From Corella eumyota (lineage: Eukaryota > Chordata > Ascidiacea > Phlebobranchia > Corellidae): a DNA stretch of 64,000 nucleotides. The translations under genes were made by a program, and so were the position numbers. Below are positions 11,200-23,960 of the stretch, one piece after another. The stretch spans positions 14,420,990 to 14,484,989 of the forward strand of contig OY720102.1 of NCBI GenBank assembly GCA_963082875.1, written 5' to 3'. A model generated the notes under the pieces. The model made no database searches and had not been told where the DNA came from. It saw nothing but the letters and a program-made list of their open reading frames with translations. The first letter of the stretch is position 1. Every line of letters starts with the position of its first letter.

Positions 11200-11820
11200 T
11201 TGTGACTAATTCTCCTTAATTTAAAGATTGCCTTTTTCTACCTGTTTCAAACCAGCATTTATAAACGAGTGTTCTTTTGCTGGGATCGCATTTTGATTGC
11301 TAGGCTAAGGTATATATAGAATAACTTTACGAAAAAATACCAGAATTTATAAACAAAACTTATTTTTAAACAGTGGGGCTCAGGGTCGTACATTTTAATT
11401 TTATTTTAACGTAAGGTTGTTGTCAGATTATATTTTATTTTTGAGGTGTAGATAACAGAGGTGACTCATGGGCTATATAACTAGAAAGGAGGAATAATTT
11501 TAAAAATCGCAGCACCGCGGGATGATTCTAGCAAAATATTTGATTAGTTGACTGCAGTTTATATCTTGAATAATGTAGGATCTAATAAACTCCTACTATG
11601 ACTTAAACAATTATTAAACCCCAATAGAGTACGCTGTAAAGATGGGCATCGATAAGAAGGCCACACTTTATTAAAACAAAAATGCGACAAAAACTATATG
11701 ATACGAAACACAGACTACAAAGTATATAATCAACAAATTAAGTATAAAAGCGAAAGTCTAATTGTATGTTAAACCTTACTTCGGCCTTACTTATTTATGA
11801 GTTTTTACGTCCAGCGAACT
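11200..11820. other. Shared spacer, no gene
   Basis: Collinear with 29311-29951 and 44988-45610. No exon is recognised. A-rich stretches near 11670 might belong to a terminal repeat of the neighbouring BEL/Pao fossil, but I could not define one. Confidence 0.4.
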
Positions 11821-11829
11821 GACCAAAAA

Positions 11830-12187
11830 GGTAACCAGACACTTCAGCCCGAAGATTTTTTTAGAACAGCGGGGATTTTGCATTTTAATTACCGCGAAAA
11901 ATTTTATTTTCGCGTATTCCTATACAGTTTTTTAGACAGTATTTGAAATAAAATAAACAGTAAATTAATAATTTTTTTAAAGAATAATGTGCAAGAACAT
12001 GAACATGTTAATTTTTTTTTTCCTGTGTCAAATTTTTAATTTTACAAACTAAAAAACTGTATATAAATACGCAAAAATAAAATTTTTCGCGGTAATTAAA
12101 ATGCAAACTCCCCGCTGTTTAAAAAAAAAATCTTCGGGCCGCAAGTGTCTTAGCCGAGGTGCCCGGGGGCCGAAGTGTCTGGTATTC
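11830..12187. mobile_element. Foldback element, short form (358 bp)
   Basis: Begins GGTAACCAGACACTTC and ends in GAAGTGTCTGGTATTC, with inverted arms of about 150 bp (AGCGGGGATTTTGCATTTTA pairs with its complement). It is preceded by GACCAAAAA and followed by GACCAAgcg; the unit 3 copy keeps GACCAAAAA on its right side, supporting a 9-bp target duplication. The same insertion is present in all units, so it is older than the triplication. Confidence 0.82.
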
Positions 12188-12589
12188 GACCAAGCGCACA
12201 CAAACAATAAAGAAAATACAAAACATAATCGATAAACTAAACAACATATGTGTTATAGACGATGGAGAGTGAAAAGACTCCCGCAGCTGGAGAAATAACA
12301 TACCGGCCCTAAATGACAAAATGTACTAACACGAGGGCATTTAACAACAAAAATGTTTATTATACGATAACAAAATACAAGAAATAAACACAATAACTAT
12401 ACACTCCAAACTACAACAAACACATAAAGTATTCAGTCAACATAACGATAAAACTAACGTTAGTTCTATAAGGTAGCAAGCCCAGTTCATGCAATACAAG
12501 GCACACTATATCACAAAAATACATTCTACGAAATTAATATGAATGTGTCAAGAAAAAAACTGTGAGGCAGGCGCGAATACAAAAAACAT
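12188..12589. other. Flank of the BEL/Pao fossil
   Basis: A-rich sequence also present at 45781-46160 in unit 3. No gene is seen. It may be untranslated or terminal-repeat sequence of the retroelement. Confidence 0.35.
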
Positions 12590-14450
12590 AGAAAATACAG
12601 AATTAATGCGACCCCTTCTAGAAGGCAAACTTTGTCTCGGGTTAAGGTAGCATATGCAGTGCGCACCTAAACACGGCGCACCATCCCGTTCTTGTCTAAC
12701 TTCTGGATGATCCCTTTCGGCCAGAGTCCTCTCTTTGCGTTAACGAACCACGTCGCCAACCGTGAAATTCCTCATCGGCTGAAGCCATTTTTGTCGCAAT
12801 TATGACGAAGGCAAATACTTCTTTGTCAATCTCCCCCAAAATTGATCAGCAAGAAGTAGAACTTCCAAGATCGTCTGTAACTGTCTTCCTTGACAAACGT
12901 GTCTGGAGGCAGGTCGTTGTCCATTGTTCAGCAACATACTTGGCATCAATGCCAATTCATCCTTGCAGTCGTCGCTGAGTGGCACCAGAGGTCTGCTGTT
13001 TAAAATTCGTTCCACCTCAGCCATCAATGTCGGACAAGACATGAATTGTTTCCGAATGCCCATGCCATGATACTTTGTTACAATGAGCTCGGTTACAACT
13101 TGGTTAGATGGAAGAATCATCGGATGTTCGGTGATTAGAGGGACGGTTGAATTATGTAGCTTGCCACCAACGTACATATTGCCTTTGACTAAAACCGGGC
13201 TTCAGTCCTTTCAGCGATAAAACTAAATACAACCATAATCAATATTAAGGTTTAAAACATCTGGGTATACTAATGTTCTCTCAATCAACAAGAGTGTTAA
13301 GCCAATTATTCCAAGTGTTAATATATAGTTCTGGAACCAGATCGTAAAAGCATTTCCACGAGGCTGTTAATTAAGTCCCTGTAATAAAACGTCATTAAAA
13401 GAAACAACGCAGAGTTTGCAGCACAATAAAACACTATAATGAACTTAGGGCCCGTACAGTGGTGTGGTTTATACCACGTTATATCGTTTACACAATTCCT
13501 ATCAGCCAATACAGTCCCATGTCCTTATTTTACATATTCATCGATTTCTTTCCTATATTGGCTAAAAGTTTTAGGGTTAGCAATAAACTTTTTTTTCAAA
13601 GATTGTAGCCTTTGAAGTGCCATTTTTCTATTCGTTAAAAGTGTAATTATTTCTTTTTCCAGAGTAATTCAATTTCATAGTGTCAGCCAATTCGTGAAAC
13701 TGTTTTGTTCATAATTTTCAACGTCCTTTTGTCGTTTAATGACATTTCGCTTTTTTGCGCACAATCAAGATCGTGAAAATTGCTCGACAAAAACATCTGA
13801 AATTTCGTTGCATGATGTCGATACTTGTTCAGGCTTATGCATAAAGTTAACATTAGTTCGTTGGGAGGATTTTCTTGGGTTATGGTCTGAGCCAAACAAC
13901 GTCCAACTCAACGCCGTATGCTGGCCGAAAGGCTGCCACTTATTGCCGTAACGCCATTCAGAAACCCTGAATGCATCGTGAACATTGTTTCCCGGAAGTA
14001 GCTCCACTGACTTTGTTTTAAATTCAAGAAACGTCAGGTCACGCAGATGCGGATACATGTTTGCCACTTTCTTGGTTGTAATGCTGTCACCTATATTGAC
14101 AATATGATCAAGTACCAAATGCTTTTCGACAATAAACGATTCGGTTTGACCTCCTATACATACAGTGAGTCAACTCGGCTCCCATGACTAGTTACTTAAT
14201 TTGCTGTATAATGTTCGGTGTGTTCTTTTGTCTCCTTCTAATTTCTTTGCAAAGCTTGCAGTACAAATACTTGTATCTGAACCGTCATCCAGAAAAGCGT
14301 TCACAAAATTACTTTGGTAGTTGCCCCACACTTTAACTGGCACAATCTTGAAACGTTTCACATTTTTAACGCTGTTATGGGAAACCTCGTTGCATGTCAC
14401 AATAGCTGACTTGCTTTACGGCTCCGATAGCGAGCTTTGTCGTCACTTTA
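12590..14450 (-). mobile_element. BEL/Pao LTR-retrotransposon fossil, unit 1
   Basis: Minus-strand pieces resemble BEL/Pao polyproteins: an aspartic-protease (DUF1758-like) region on the high-coordinate side and an integrase C-terminal (DUF5641-like) region on the low-coordinate side. The reverse transcriptase and much of the middle are not recognisable. The copy is broken in many places, and no clear flanking LTR pair was found. A matching fossil sits in unit 3 and a stub in unit 2, so it predates the triplication. Confidence 0.78.
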
Positions 14451-14984
14451 GTAGATTATGACATCACAATTAAATTTTAAAAATTATTTGAATTCGTTAC
14501 TAGATAAAATTGTTTAAGTTTAGAAATATTAACGTTGTTTGGTTATTAAGTTAATTAAAAATTGTCATAAGTAGATATCGTAAAGCTTCTGACTGTAAGT
14601 CTATATATACGAGAAAAATGAGGCGACTTTACATTTCCATTCAAACAGTCAAAGACTAACACTCAAACAGTTTAAGTTACTGCCGCTTCAAATCTTAATA
14701 GATAACAATTCGAATGGGTATTTTATTGCGTTCCTATCATTGTTACATCATAGTGTCGTCACATCTCGTTTAAAAATTTTTTTTTAATTTTAAATAACAG
14801 CCGATTTAAAATTAATCAAGATATAACTTTTGGCGCGTTTTGGTACCTTCGTGTTTTGATACAAAAATGTCGGAACAGACGGAAAGTTATTTTCAATTAT
14901 TTGCGATAAATATTAATAACAAAAGTATAACCAGCTTGTTAAATGAGTTTAGAATAAAACAATTGTAACTTGAAACTTGCTGAA
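14451..14984 (+). other. 5' flank of the collagen-discoidin gene
   Basis: Spacer upstream of the start codon, with one copy of the 50-bp TTATGACATCACAAT motif just before it (about 14432-14475). Three copies of this motif occur in units 2 and 3. A conserved block at about 14590-14710 is also kept upstream of the unit 2 gene, so promoter or 5' UTR sequence is plausible but not demonstrated. Confidence 0.4.
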
Positions 14985-17523
14985 ATGAGTTTGAAAATAT
15001 TTATGTTTTTGTGCTTCTGGTTATGCTTAGCTGCATCCCAAAACAACCAAGTTTGTTTTAATGCAAGCCCCGATAGTTCCGCTTTCAGGGAGCTAAGATC
15101 AACCCAAGGGAGACCAGGCAAGCTTGGCCCAGCTGGGGAGAAAGGTGAAAAAGGTTCAAGGGGTGAAATTGGGGCAATTGGGGCTACTGGAGAGTGTTCG
15201 TGTCATGATGAAATTGTTGCAGTAATAAAACGAGTTTTTCCTGATAAAGCAGGTATTTTGGTTACTTTACATTTGTTAAATAATGATAATATCATCGGCT
15301 TACTGTTAGAACCTCAAAACCAAAATAAAAACAATTTAAAGACAATTAAATAACCTTTTAAACCTTGCAAATATATTTTGTATGGTTTATTAACATTGTT
15401 CCTTATATAAACAAGTATACTTAATACAGTGGCATTTTTAAAGTGCTAAAACTGATCTGTAAAATTAATTTTATCATAGATATTTAGTTATTATTTTAAC
15501 GAACGATGTTAAGTTATTATGTCAGTTTTATTGAAATAAATTTTTAATTTAAATAACTTTAAATGTTTTATGGAATCTGTGTCCAAAAAAATACAGCTTT
15601 TAAAATTTGTAAATTTATATTTGTTGTCAAATTTTGAGTTACGAGGTTCTAACAGTAAGCAGACAATATAACAATTTATAAACATTTTGTAATATTTAAT
15701 TTTACAATTTAAATATTTAAGAGTTAAGCTAAATTATGCTAACTTATAAGATTGATTCTAAATAAACCTAAATATTTATAGCTAGTGTATGTGGACTTGG
15801 GTTAAAAGATGGAAGAATACCGGATAGTGACATCACAGCTAGTTCATATTTTAACAGCAACACATTACCACATAAAGCAAGGTTGGATGCTCATACCATG
15901 GTTTGGTTACCTAAACAAAGTGAATTGTTGGAATTATTTTCTATCTTATAATAAAGTTTCACAACTTTTGTAATTAGTGGAAAATAAACATTAACATTGT
16001 TTTATTTTAATTAATAGGCAGGGTTGGGGAATGGATCCAAATTGACCTCAAGACACCAACTCAAGTGACAGGAGTTGTGACACAAGGAAATTACTATAGT
16101 TCTTATTGGGTCACCAGCTTTACGATATCTTATGGTTCCAGTTCATCAGATATGCAGTTCATCCAAAATAATGGAAATGATCTGGTAAGCTTAAATTTAA
16201 AACGAAAATTTATTTTGTTTAAATTTTTAAAGTTTAGAAACAGTTTTTAATTAATTGGTGTTAATTAATTTAAAAAAACTTATTTTATTAAAAATGTTTC
16301 AATTAAAATCACCAAAACTTGTTTTTAAAAGTTGTGTGATGTTTACAAGCTAGATAATAATAACCAAGCAAACCATTGTTTAAACAATCCCCATTCTAAT
16401 TGTTTTGTCACGTCATAGCTTGTTACAAAACTTAATTATGCGTCGTGTAACAATAAAGGGTCTGCGACAGTTTTAAATTTTTTATTAATCTAAAAGTAAA
16501 AGTTTTGTAATTTTAAGAATTAACATTGTAAAATTCCCGCGAGCCGGTATAAAAACGTTTTTTATTAAAACATGTCCAATATTGCAATATTGATGTTTTT
16601 TTAAATTCCACAGGTTCTAAGACTAAACTGGATTACAATTTTTTACCGATTTTGTATTTCAGTTTTATTATTTTCCAGTGCTGACTTTCTCTTACATTTT
16701 CAGCCCCAAATGGGGTTTACTACTTGTTGAAAGACGTTTTTATGTTTTTCCAAGTAGTAAATAAGTTTCAGTTTATAATTTAACGCAAGTTATAATCTAC
16801 TGTTTTCTTAAGACCGAACGTAGCTACTTTGGTCCCAGTGTGCGAAGTAGCTTGGAAAGTAGTTTATAGTACTTAACTTACTTAAAACAGCTTTCTTTTT
16901 AGCCTTAGTGTTAATTAAAAACAGTTTTTTAAAGTGCAGGCTACATTTGATTTTGTGGTTGTGATTTATGTCCATAAAACTGTTTTTTACAAGACATGGA
17001 ACGTATTTATATCACGTTGCTATGGACGCTGTTCTAGCTCCCTAAAAACAGTGTCAACACGAATTCTTAAATTATGCACAACCTAAATATAAAATCGATA
17101 ACTTAAATTTAAGCATCGTCGTAACATTTTTTTATTTAAAATAGCAAAAATCCGTAACTTTTGGGCAGGAAATAAGCCATTTAGATTGTAATCAGGGGCT
17201 CGCAAACACGTCACAATGCCCTTTATAGATATTTTAATTTTGCATGTTGCAGTCCCTTTAAGTTAAATGTGAAGCGATGAACAACGCGCGATTAAAAAAG
17301 TTATAAAATTTAAATAATTAATATCTTAAACCTGAATATTATTACGTTAAATATTATATTAAATCTTTTTAAGGTCTTTGTTGGTAATGAAGATTATAAT
17401 GGTTACAAGTTGAACAACTTTCCTCAACCTATAAGTGCTTGCTATGTTCGATTGTATCCACAAACCTGGTATAGTGGTCCCGTTCATGGTCCCGTTCTTC
17501 ACATGGAGCTTTTATCTTGCTAG
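14985..17523 (+). CDS. Secreted collagen-discoidin (F5/8C) lectin-like protein, intact copy
   Basis: Exons 14985-15252, 15782-15919, 16018-16184 and 17374-17523 join in phase to 240 residues. An N-terminal signal peptide (start MSLKIFMFLCFWLCLAAS) is followed by about ten Gly-X-Y triplets beginning GRPGKLGPAGEKGEKG, a short linker with Cys-Ser-Cys, then one discoidin/F5-8C domain spanning exons 2-4. The domain opens with Cys-Gly-Leu-Gly, has the family Ile-x-Ala-Ser-Ser, Ala-Arg-Leu and Trp-Ile-Gln-Ile-Asp-Leu core with Val-Thr-Gly-Val-x-Thr-Gln-Gly, and closes with Arg-Leu-x-Pro and a terminal Leu-Leu-Ser-Cys. Collagen-stalked recognition domains usually trimerise and bind glycans or lipids outside the cell; a lectin or immune role is inferred. 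The ATG at 14985 is chosen because it begins the signal peptide. Compared with units 2 and 3, about 24 collagen residues are missing in frame. AATAAA lies at 17726. Confidence 0.88.
16185..17373 (+). other. Intron 3 of the collagen-discoidin gene
   Basis: AT-rich, collinear in all units (shorter in unit 3 through a deletion of about 0.4 kb). No nested gene or SINE is recognised. Confidence 0.6.
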
Positions 17524-17789
17524 TAATCACATATTTCTTTCGGTTAATTATTTTAATTCCTAGTTGTAAATTAAAATTCTTTAGTTATGTACTATATTAA
17601 AATTTTTAAAGTAATTAATTTTATAATTTGAACAAATAATCCGTGTTAATATATTTAAATCTTACAAAATTCTGTAAATATACTAAAATGTTAAGGCTGT
17701 AATAGTTGCGTTTATTAAATGTGTGAATAAACATAATGTAACAAAGTCTATAGTAGTAATATTTGAATTTCCTATTTTCAAGTGAACAG

Positions 17790-18105
17790 TTACTGCAATG
17801 TCAAGTCGTGGGTCTAATATTTGGTAAAGACTGTAATCAAAGATAGTGAAAGTAAAGCAATGTGTAATAAATGCAAATTAGTTATTTCAAGTGGCTGTCC
17901 AGGCAACAAAAGAAGTTAAAATACTAAAAATTAGCAGCCATTTTCATTGACGAAATGTTTTAAATGACGAAGGTTTTAGAGACCTTATGAAAGTTCTAGA
18001 GCCCAGGTTTGAATACCATCCCGCACAATACTACCTGCTCTTAAAACAGAGGTGTGGGAAGGATTAGAAGACGAGATTGAACAAATCTCTCTTGCCAAAG
18101 CTTTA
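17790..18105 (+). pseudogene. hAT (ZBED-like) transposase remnant, unit 1
   Basis: Degenerate BED zinc-finger sequence (Met-Cys-Asn-Lys-Cys-Lys-Leu at about 17855-17880) is followed by the stretch that reads Leu-Glu-Pro-Arg-Phe and Pro-Ser-Arg-Thr-Ile in unit 3. Unit 1 has stops, frame changes and a deletion soon after the Leu-Glu-Asp-Glu segment. BED-hAT transposases share this layout. Confidence 0.65.
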
Positions 18106-18379
18106 ATTTAGACTTTTACAAAGGACCACAAATAGCTTTATTTTAGGTTTAACCTACGCTCAAGATTTCGATGTTTAACGTACAGTTAGGGAAGATTAAA
18201 TGGGAGGCCTCCCAGCGACAATGGGAGACCAAGCACTTCTCCGTACGTGGATATTCATTGGTTTTATAAGCGCGTCTGATCAACTTGTAGTGCCTTTAGG
18301 CCGATGGCTTTGATCGACTGTTCGCTTTTTTGAATATCGAATCACCTACGCTATGGCAGGAACTGTTTTCGCCTAAGTT

Positions 18380-18830
18380 GGCATAGTTTTAAAGCTTTAG
18401 TCCGTTTTAGTAGTCAGGTCCCTTGCTAGGTTTTTCGATAGATGTCTTGCGTTTTAGTCTTAGTAGTTAGGTCGTTCGCTAGGTTTTTTGGTAGATGTGT
18501 TGCGCTTTAGTCTTAATAATTAGGTCGCTTGCTAGGTTTTTCGATAGATGTCTTGCGTTTTAGTCTTAGTAGTTAGGTCGTTCGCTAGGTTTTTTGGTAG
18601 ATGTGTTGCGCTTTAGTCTTAAAAGTTAGGTCGTTCGCTAGGATTTTTGGTAGATGTCTTGCACTACAGTCTTAGTAGTTGGTTCGCTTGCTAGTTTTTT
18701 TGGTAGATGTCTTGCGCTTCAGTTTTAGTAGTTAGGTTGCTTGCTAGGTTTTTAGGTAGATTTCTTGCGTTTTAGTCTTAGCAGTTAGGTCGCTTGATAG
18801 TTTTTGAGGTGAATATCTTGGGCTTGTTTG
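18380..18830 (+). repeat. Minisatellite, unit about 53 bp
   Basis: About eight copies of a unit containing AGTAGTTAGGTCGCTTGCTA and TTTTTGGTAGATGTCTTGCG. It is preceded by a non-coding block (18105-18380) with no gene. The counterpart heads unit 3. Confidence 0.85.
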
Positions 18831-18920
18831 TTTGTGATAAAAATGGTAAAACATCGTTTTTTGTACAGTTTCTAATTCATGTTTATTTGGTAAAATGTTT
18901 TTAGTTAAATTGTGTTAAGG

Positions 18921-19190
18921 CAGCCTGGTTTAGTAGTCAGAACACTTGACTTTTCTATACGAGGTCCTAGACTTAAGTCCCACTGCTCTCATGCAGTAGC
19001 GCCCTTGAGTAAGGTGCTATAAACGACATAAACTCTTGCTGGGTCATAACTTATATAGCAGTTTATTTATTGTGCAAATATAATCAATAATACTCTAACC
19101 TGCTAAAGGCAACTTAGGACTGGGTCAAGGTAACAGTTGTTACTCTATATTTAGGTCTTGAAAGCGACTTTCTTGCAATGAGTATTTAAA
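18921..19190 (+). repeat. Old SINE copy, diverged
   Basis: Head GGCAGCCTGGTTTAGTAGTC and a diverged body and tail. Ancestral copy shared with units 1 and 3. Confidence 0.75.
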
Positions 19191-19561
19191 AAGTGGTGAC
19201 ATTTTTCGTACGCCGCATATGAGTAACTACTTCAACTTTTTGTTGACATTGCGTTGAGGAAATGTGATTTTGTAAACAGACCAAAAACAGATGTTTTTAG
19301 ATTAATTGAGCAAATTATAAAGTAAAAACAAAGAAATGTTAAGATATATTTAAGTTAAAAAAATCAGAAAAGTTATGGTCTGGCAATATTTGCCAAAATT
19401 GTTTGCGTTAGCTGATATATTCTGGATAAAATTTTAAGTTAATTTTAGGCATAAATTAAATCTTTTTTGCTAAATAATGTTTTTATTATTTTATTAAAAT
19501 TTAAACAAATAACGAACAATTTTTATTTATCAAATTTTAAAATTATATATACTTTAATAAT

Positions 19562-19745
19562 GGCAGCATGGTGTAGTGGTCAGAACACTTGGCTTCACTA
19601 CATGAGGTCCTGGGTTCGATTCTTATTGCTTCCATGCTGTAGCACTCTTAAGTAAGGCGCTATAAACCGTATGAACTTGAACCAGCACTTAATCAGCAGC
19701 TTTTTTTAAGTTGTCAAGTCGACCTTTCTACATCGCTAATTAATA
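19562..19745 (+). repeat. SINE, internally deleted
   Basis: Same insertion and same internal deletion as 3001 and 38792. Confidence 0.8.
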
Positions 19746-20387
19746 AATGTAAAAATATATTTTAACAAAATTTAAATTCAGTTTACTTTAACATTAGGAA
19801 AACAATTTCAAAATGGTTAAAATATTTAAAGGGGAGCCCATGTATCATTGGTATTGTATAACAATCCTAATGTTGTGTTATGGGTTTGGGGAGTTCGGTC
19901 ATTTTATGATCGGTGTCACCTCAAAGGAAATGGCACAGGACGTTCATTTTGGAGACATGGCTTGTTTGACCTTGGACATAAATGTTGAAAAACTGTCAAA
20001 CACAAAATGCAGAGATGTGAAGAATTCAACAAAGTGAGTAGTTGTTAATTTTGCATTCTAATATTATTTTATTTTCTTTGATCTATATTAGACATTACTA
20101 AAGGTAAACGTTAACAAAAATTTGGAGAATGTGGGATGGAACGGCAATTTTGTATTTTACTGTGGGTTAAAGTCTGTATTTATTTAGGACTGAGGGATGA
20201 TAGGAAAAAGTATAAAAATTTTGCCCTTTCCGCATTCAGTGATTTTTTGTTAAGGTTTACATAATATGGCCTCACTATTTTCTGCACCCTGAACTTTTTG
20301 CATTCTGTATTTTAGTACCATCTTTTATATATTGACTGTTTTATTTCCAGTTTCAAAAGGTTTAATTGTAAATAAATCTAACTCCTG

Positions 20388-20585
20388 ACGACATAGTTTA
20401 GTGGTAAGACACTTGGCTTCACTAAACTAGGTTCTAGGTTTGATCCCCACTGCTTCCATACTGTAGCTTCTTTAAGTAAGGAGCCATTATTAATATAAAC
20501 TTTTGCTACGACAATTATCAGCAGATTAATGACTGTAAAATATATTTAATAATATCCATAAATTCTAAAGCTAACTTAAATTTGC
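20388..20585 (+). repeat. Diverged SINE found only in unit 2
   Basis: Head GACATAGTTTAGTGGTAAGA, B box GGTTTGATCCCC and a decayed body in MFS intron 1. No counterpart in units 1 or 3. Confidence 0.65.
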
Positions 20586-20589
20586 TTAA

Positions 20590-20885
20590 ACATGCCATCA
20601 GTGGAAATCAAACCCAAGATCTTGGTTCTTATTAAAGGATTCTACAACATGCCAGTAGTGGGAATCAAACCCAGGATCCCAGGTCTTACTTAAGAATGCT
20701 ACAACATGCCAGTAGTGGAATCAAACCCAAGATCTCAGGTCTTACTTAAGGATGCTACAACATGCCAGCAGTGGGAATTAAACCCAGGATCTCAGGTCTT
20801 TCTTAAGGATGCTACAACATGCCAGCAATGGGAATCAAACCCAGGATCTTAGGTCTTACCTAATGATGCTACAACATGCTAACTA
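20590..20885 (-). repeat. SINE-derived minisatellite in MFS intron 1
   Basis: About five reversed units, the same array as 3640-4015 but differing in copy number and unit order. Confidence 0.83.
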
Positions 20886-21103
20886 ACAAAGTAAATTATT
20901 AATAATTTTAATTTTTAGATGTAATCTCATGGGATTGAATGGAACGATATATTGTGAATGGAATTACTCAGGCCAGGGAATAGAATACCAAGTTCTTGCT
21001 GGTCCAATATTTATTGCCATTTTTACTGTTATGGGAGTTGTAATGGGAATTGTTGGCGATAAATATAACAGGTTGATTACCAACTATTTTTTATATTAAT
21101 TTA

Positions 21104-21300
21104 TCCTCGATGTGGAAAGGTCAACTGCACGACATAAACATAAAGTAACATCATTTACTCCGACCCAGTCTCAAGTTGCCTTCAACAGTTTGAGATATTA
21201 TAGATTTTAATTGCCCGATAATTATGCTGCTGATTAAGTGTTGGCTTAGCAGGAGTTTAAACTGTTTATACCGCAACAGCATGAGAGCTATGAGGATAAA
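21104..21300 (-). repeat. SINE, minus strand, head missing
   Basis: Ortholog of the copy at 4235-4431. Confidence 0.75.
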
Positions 21301-21731
21301 ATTTTTTTAGAAATTAAAGAGAATTTTTCATTGAGTAAAAAAGAGTTAATAGAAAATATGCTATTGTTAGTAAAATGGTGGTTTTGGGCATATAGTTTTT
21401 GGTAAAATGTCAGTAACTCCATTTTCTATGCAAACCTAAAATCTCTTAAAAATTTTTTTTTTATTTATTTTGCTTTACAATATTTAAATTTTGAATTAAC
21501 TTTTATAAAACTCTTTTTATTTTATGGTTTAGAATCCAGATATTATCTACAAGTGTTTTCTTTTACTCAGTAATAACTTTTACCACCGGATTTGCCGACA
21601 CTTATTGGTTGTTAGCTTTGCTGAGAGTTGGTTTTGGGGCAGGGTGAGTTTAAAGTTTGTTTCAGTAAAAAAATATTTAAAAAAAAAAAAGTTTTTTGTA
21701 CCAGTTAATATTTTTAACTAAATTTGTGGGT

Positions 21732-21815
21732 GAAGCATGATGTAGTGGTAAGAGCACTTGGCATCACTACATAAGGTTCTGTGTTCAATTCCCACTGCTC
21801 TTATGCTAGGGTCTT
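21732..21815 (+). repeat. SINE head fragment
   Basis: Ortholog of 4862-4950. Confidence 0.7.
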
Positions 21816-22022
21816 AACAAACCTTAATAATATCAAATTTTTTGTATGTATAATAAATTCTCTTAAAAACCTAAACCTTTTTTTCTCAGAGAGTCGGCCT
21901 GTACTCCTCTTACCTCAAGTTTGGTGGCCGACATTTTCTCACAGAAAGTTCGAGCTTTTGCGATGAGTTTTTTCAACTTTGTTCTTGGAAATGGTGAAAA
22001 TATTTTAAATATTTTTTGAACG

Positions 22023-22110
22023 ACAGTGCGGTGTAGTAGTCAGAACACTTGAATTTACTACATGAGAACCTGGGTTCGATTCCTACTACTCTCATAACGT
22101 AGTAGCCTCC
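22023..22110 (+). repeat. SINE head fragment
   Basis: Ortholog of 5218-5305, with B box GGTTCGATTCC better kept. Confidence 0.7.
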
Positions 22111-22410
22111 CCTATTTTTGAACAATTTATTTTTAGGTTTTTTATCAAATCAACCCCAAAAAATTTATTTTATTGTTTTGAATTGATTTTTAACTAATCT
22201 TTTGTTAATTTTTTCTTAGAGCTGGCATTGGTGTTACTTTATAGCTGGAGCTCCAGGCATAATTATGGCGATTATTTTATATTTCTCTGTCAAAGAACCA
22301 GAACGTAAAATTATAGAACAAGCTGAAGAGAATAACAAATATGAGATAGACTTTGGTATTTAATACTTTTGATAAAATGTTTAATAAATGAAACTGTTTT
22401 TTGTTATTCT

Positions 22411-22681
22411 TTATCCTCGATGTGGGAAGGTCGATCTCATGACCTAAACATAGAGTAACATTAGTTACCCCGACTCAGTCTCGAGTTGCCTTTGGCAGTT
22501 TTGGATATTATTAAATATATTTGTCTGATAATTATGCTGCTGATTAAGTGTTGGCTCAGCAGGAGTTTATACTTTTTTATATCGCCTTACTTAAGGGTGC
22601 TACCACATGAGAGCAGTGGGGATTGAACCCACGACCTCATGGTGGTGTAGCAAGTGTTCTTACCACTACACCATCCTGCCG
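22411..22681 (-). repeat. SINE, minus strand, full length
   Basis: Ortholog of 5608-5852. It keeps the segment around TTACCCCGACTCAGTCTCG that unit 1 lost. Confidence 0.82.
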
Positions 22682-23007
22682 TTTTCATTATAAGAATTGT
22701 ATTTTTTAAGTCTGCCGTAAAATTTCTTATTTTTTTGGAGAAATGTTTAAAAGTTATTTGGTCTATTTTGCAAACTATATTTTTAACTAAGCTATTTATA
22801 AACCTGGCTATAAATTTTATTATTTAGTAAAGCAGTCGGTGTTGAAATCAATTTTGACAACTTTCAAATTATTTATCAAATCTCCAACTATCTTATTGTT
22901 ACTGGTTGGGGCTTCATTCAGACATTCTTATGAGTTTTATATTTATGAATAAAATCCTTAGTCGGTGCTTCAACATGCCGGTACTGGGAATCAAACTTTA
23001 AACCTCA

Positions 23008-23395
23008 CCCTACATACTGTAGTAGTCGAATCACTTGGCTTTACTACATGAGGTCTTTGGTTTGATCCCTTCTGCTCTCATGTTGTAGTGCTCTTAAATA
23101 AAGTGCTATAAACTTCTGATGAGCTAGCACTTAATCAGCAGCTTATTTATCAGGCAATTATAATCTATAATATCCCAAACGGCCACAGGCAATTCGAGAC
23201 TGGGTCGGAGTAACTGATGTTATTCTATGTTTAAGTCGCGCATTCGACTTTCCCACATCGAGGATAAAGATATATACAAAAAAATAATAATAATATCCCA
23301 AACTGCTAAAGTTAACTCGAGACTGGGTCGGGGTAACAAATATTCATCTATGTTCAGGTCATGAAGTTGACCTTCCCACATCGAGGATAACAAAA
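23008..23395 (+). repeat. SINE, near full, plus second partial SINE
   Basis: The undeleted form of the copy at 6179: head, body with AATCAGCAGCTTATTTATC, and tail, then a second body-tail fragment from about 23291. Confidence 0.78.
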
Positions 23396-23691
23396 TCTAA
23401 ATTAAATTTTAATATTTTCAGCAAGTTTTTGTTGGTCTTACAACAGTCAGTTATATTTTGATCAATATTACCTCGGCACAGAGGTGGGGTTGTGGATGAG
23501 TTTAACTTCCATCGTTGGTGGAACGATTGGGATAATCACTGGTGGAATTTTGTCCGATTTACTCGCTTCTAAATACGGTAATCTATATTTTGATCATATT
23601 ATTAAAAATCCAATTTACTGAATGGACATTTTTCTAAAATAGTTTTTGAAAATGGCATTATCTGAAAATTTTGACATAAATTGAAGGTTGC

Positions 23692-23960
23692 CAGCATGGT
23701 GTAGTGGTCAAAACCCTTATCTTTACTACATAAGTTCTGTTGTTCGATCCCCACTGCTTCCATGCTGTAGAGCCCTTAAGTAAGGCGCTATAAACGATAT
23801 TAACTTCTGCTGAGCTAGCACTTAATCAGCAGCTTAATTATTGAGCAATTATAATATCCCAAACTGTCAACTTGAGACCGGGTCGGGGTAACTGATGTTA
23901 CTCTATGTTTAGATTGTGCATTCGACCTTCCCACGTTAAAGATAAATAAGTACAATAAAA
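23692..23960 (+). repeat. SINE, full length
   Basis: Ortholog of 6761-7030 in MFS intron 7. Confidence 0.8.

Larger units (their letters stand above)
2110..18105. repeat. Tandem segmental duplication, unit 1
   Basis: Sequence from about 2110 is collinear with 18990 onward and 38215 onward, and shares the same genes, introns and most SINE insertions. The left edge cuts into an old SINE whose head survives in units 2 and 3. At about 18090-18105 a deletion relative to units 2 and 3 removes the end of the hAT fragment and the following 58-bp minisatellite. Confidence 0.9.

Noticed and set aside
12119-12319. Minus-strand open frame of 66 codons at the foldback edge
   Set aside because: It straddles the end of a transposon and A-rich flank; not conserved in unit 3.
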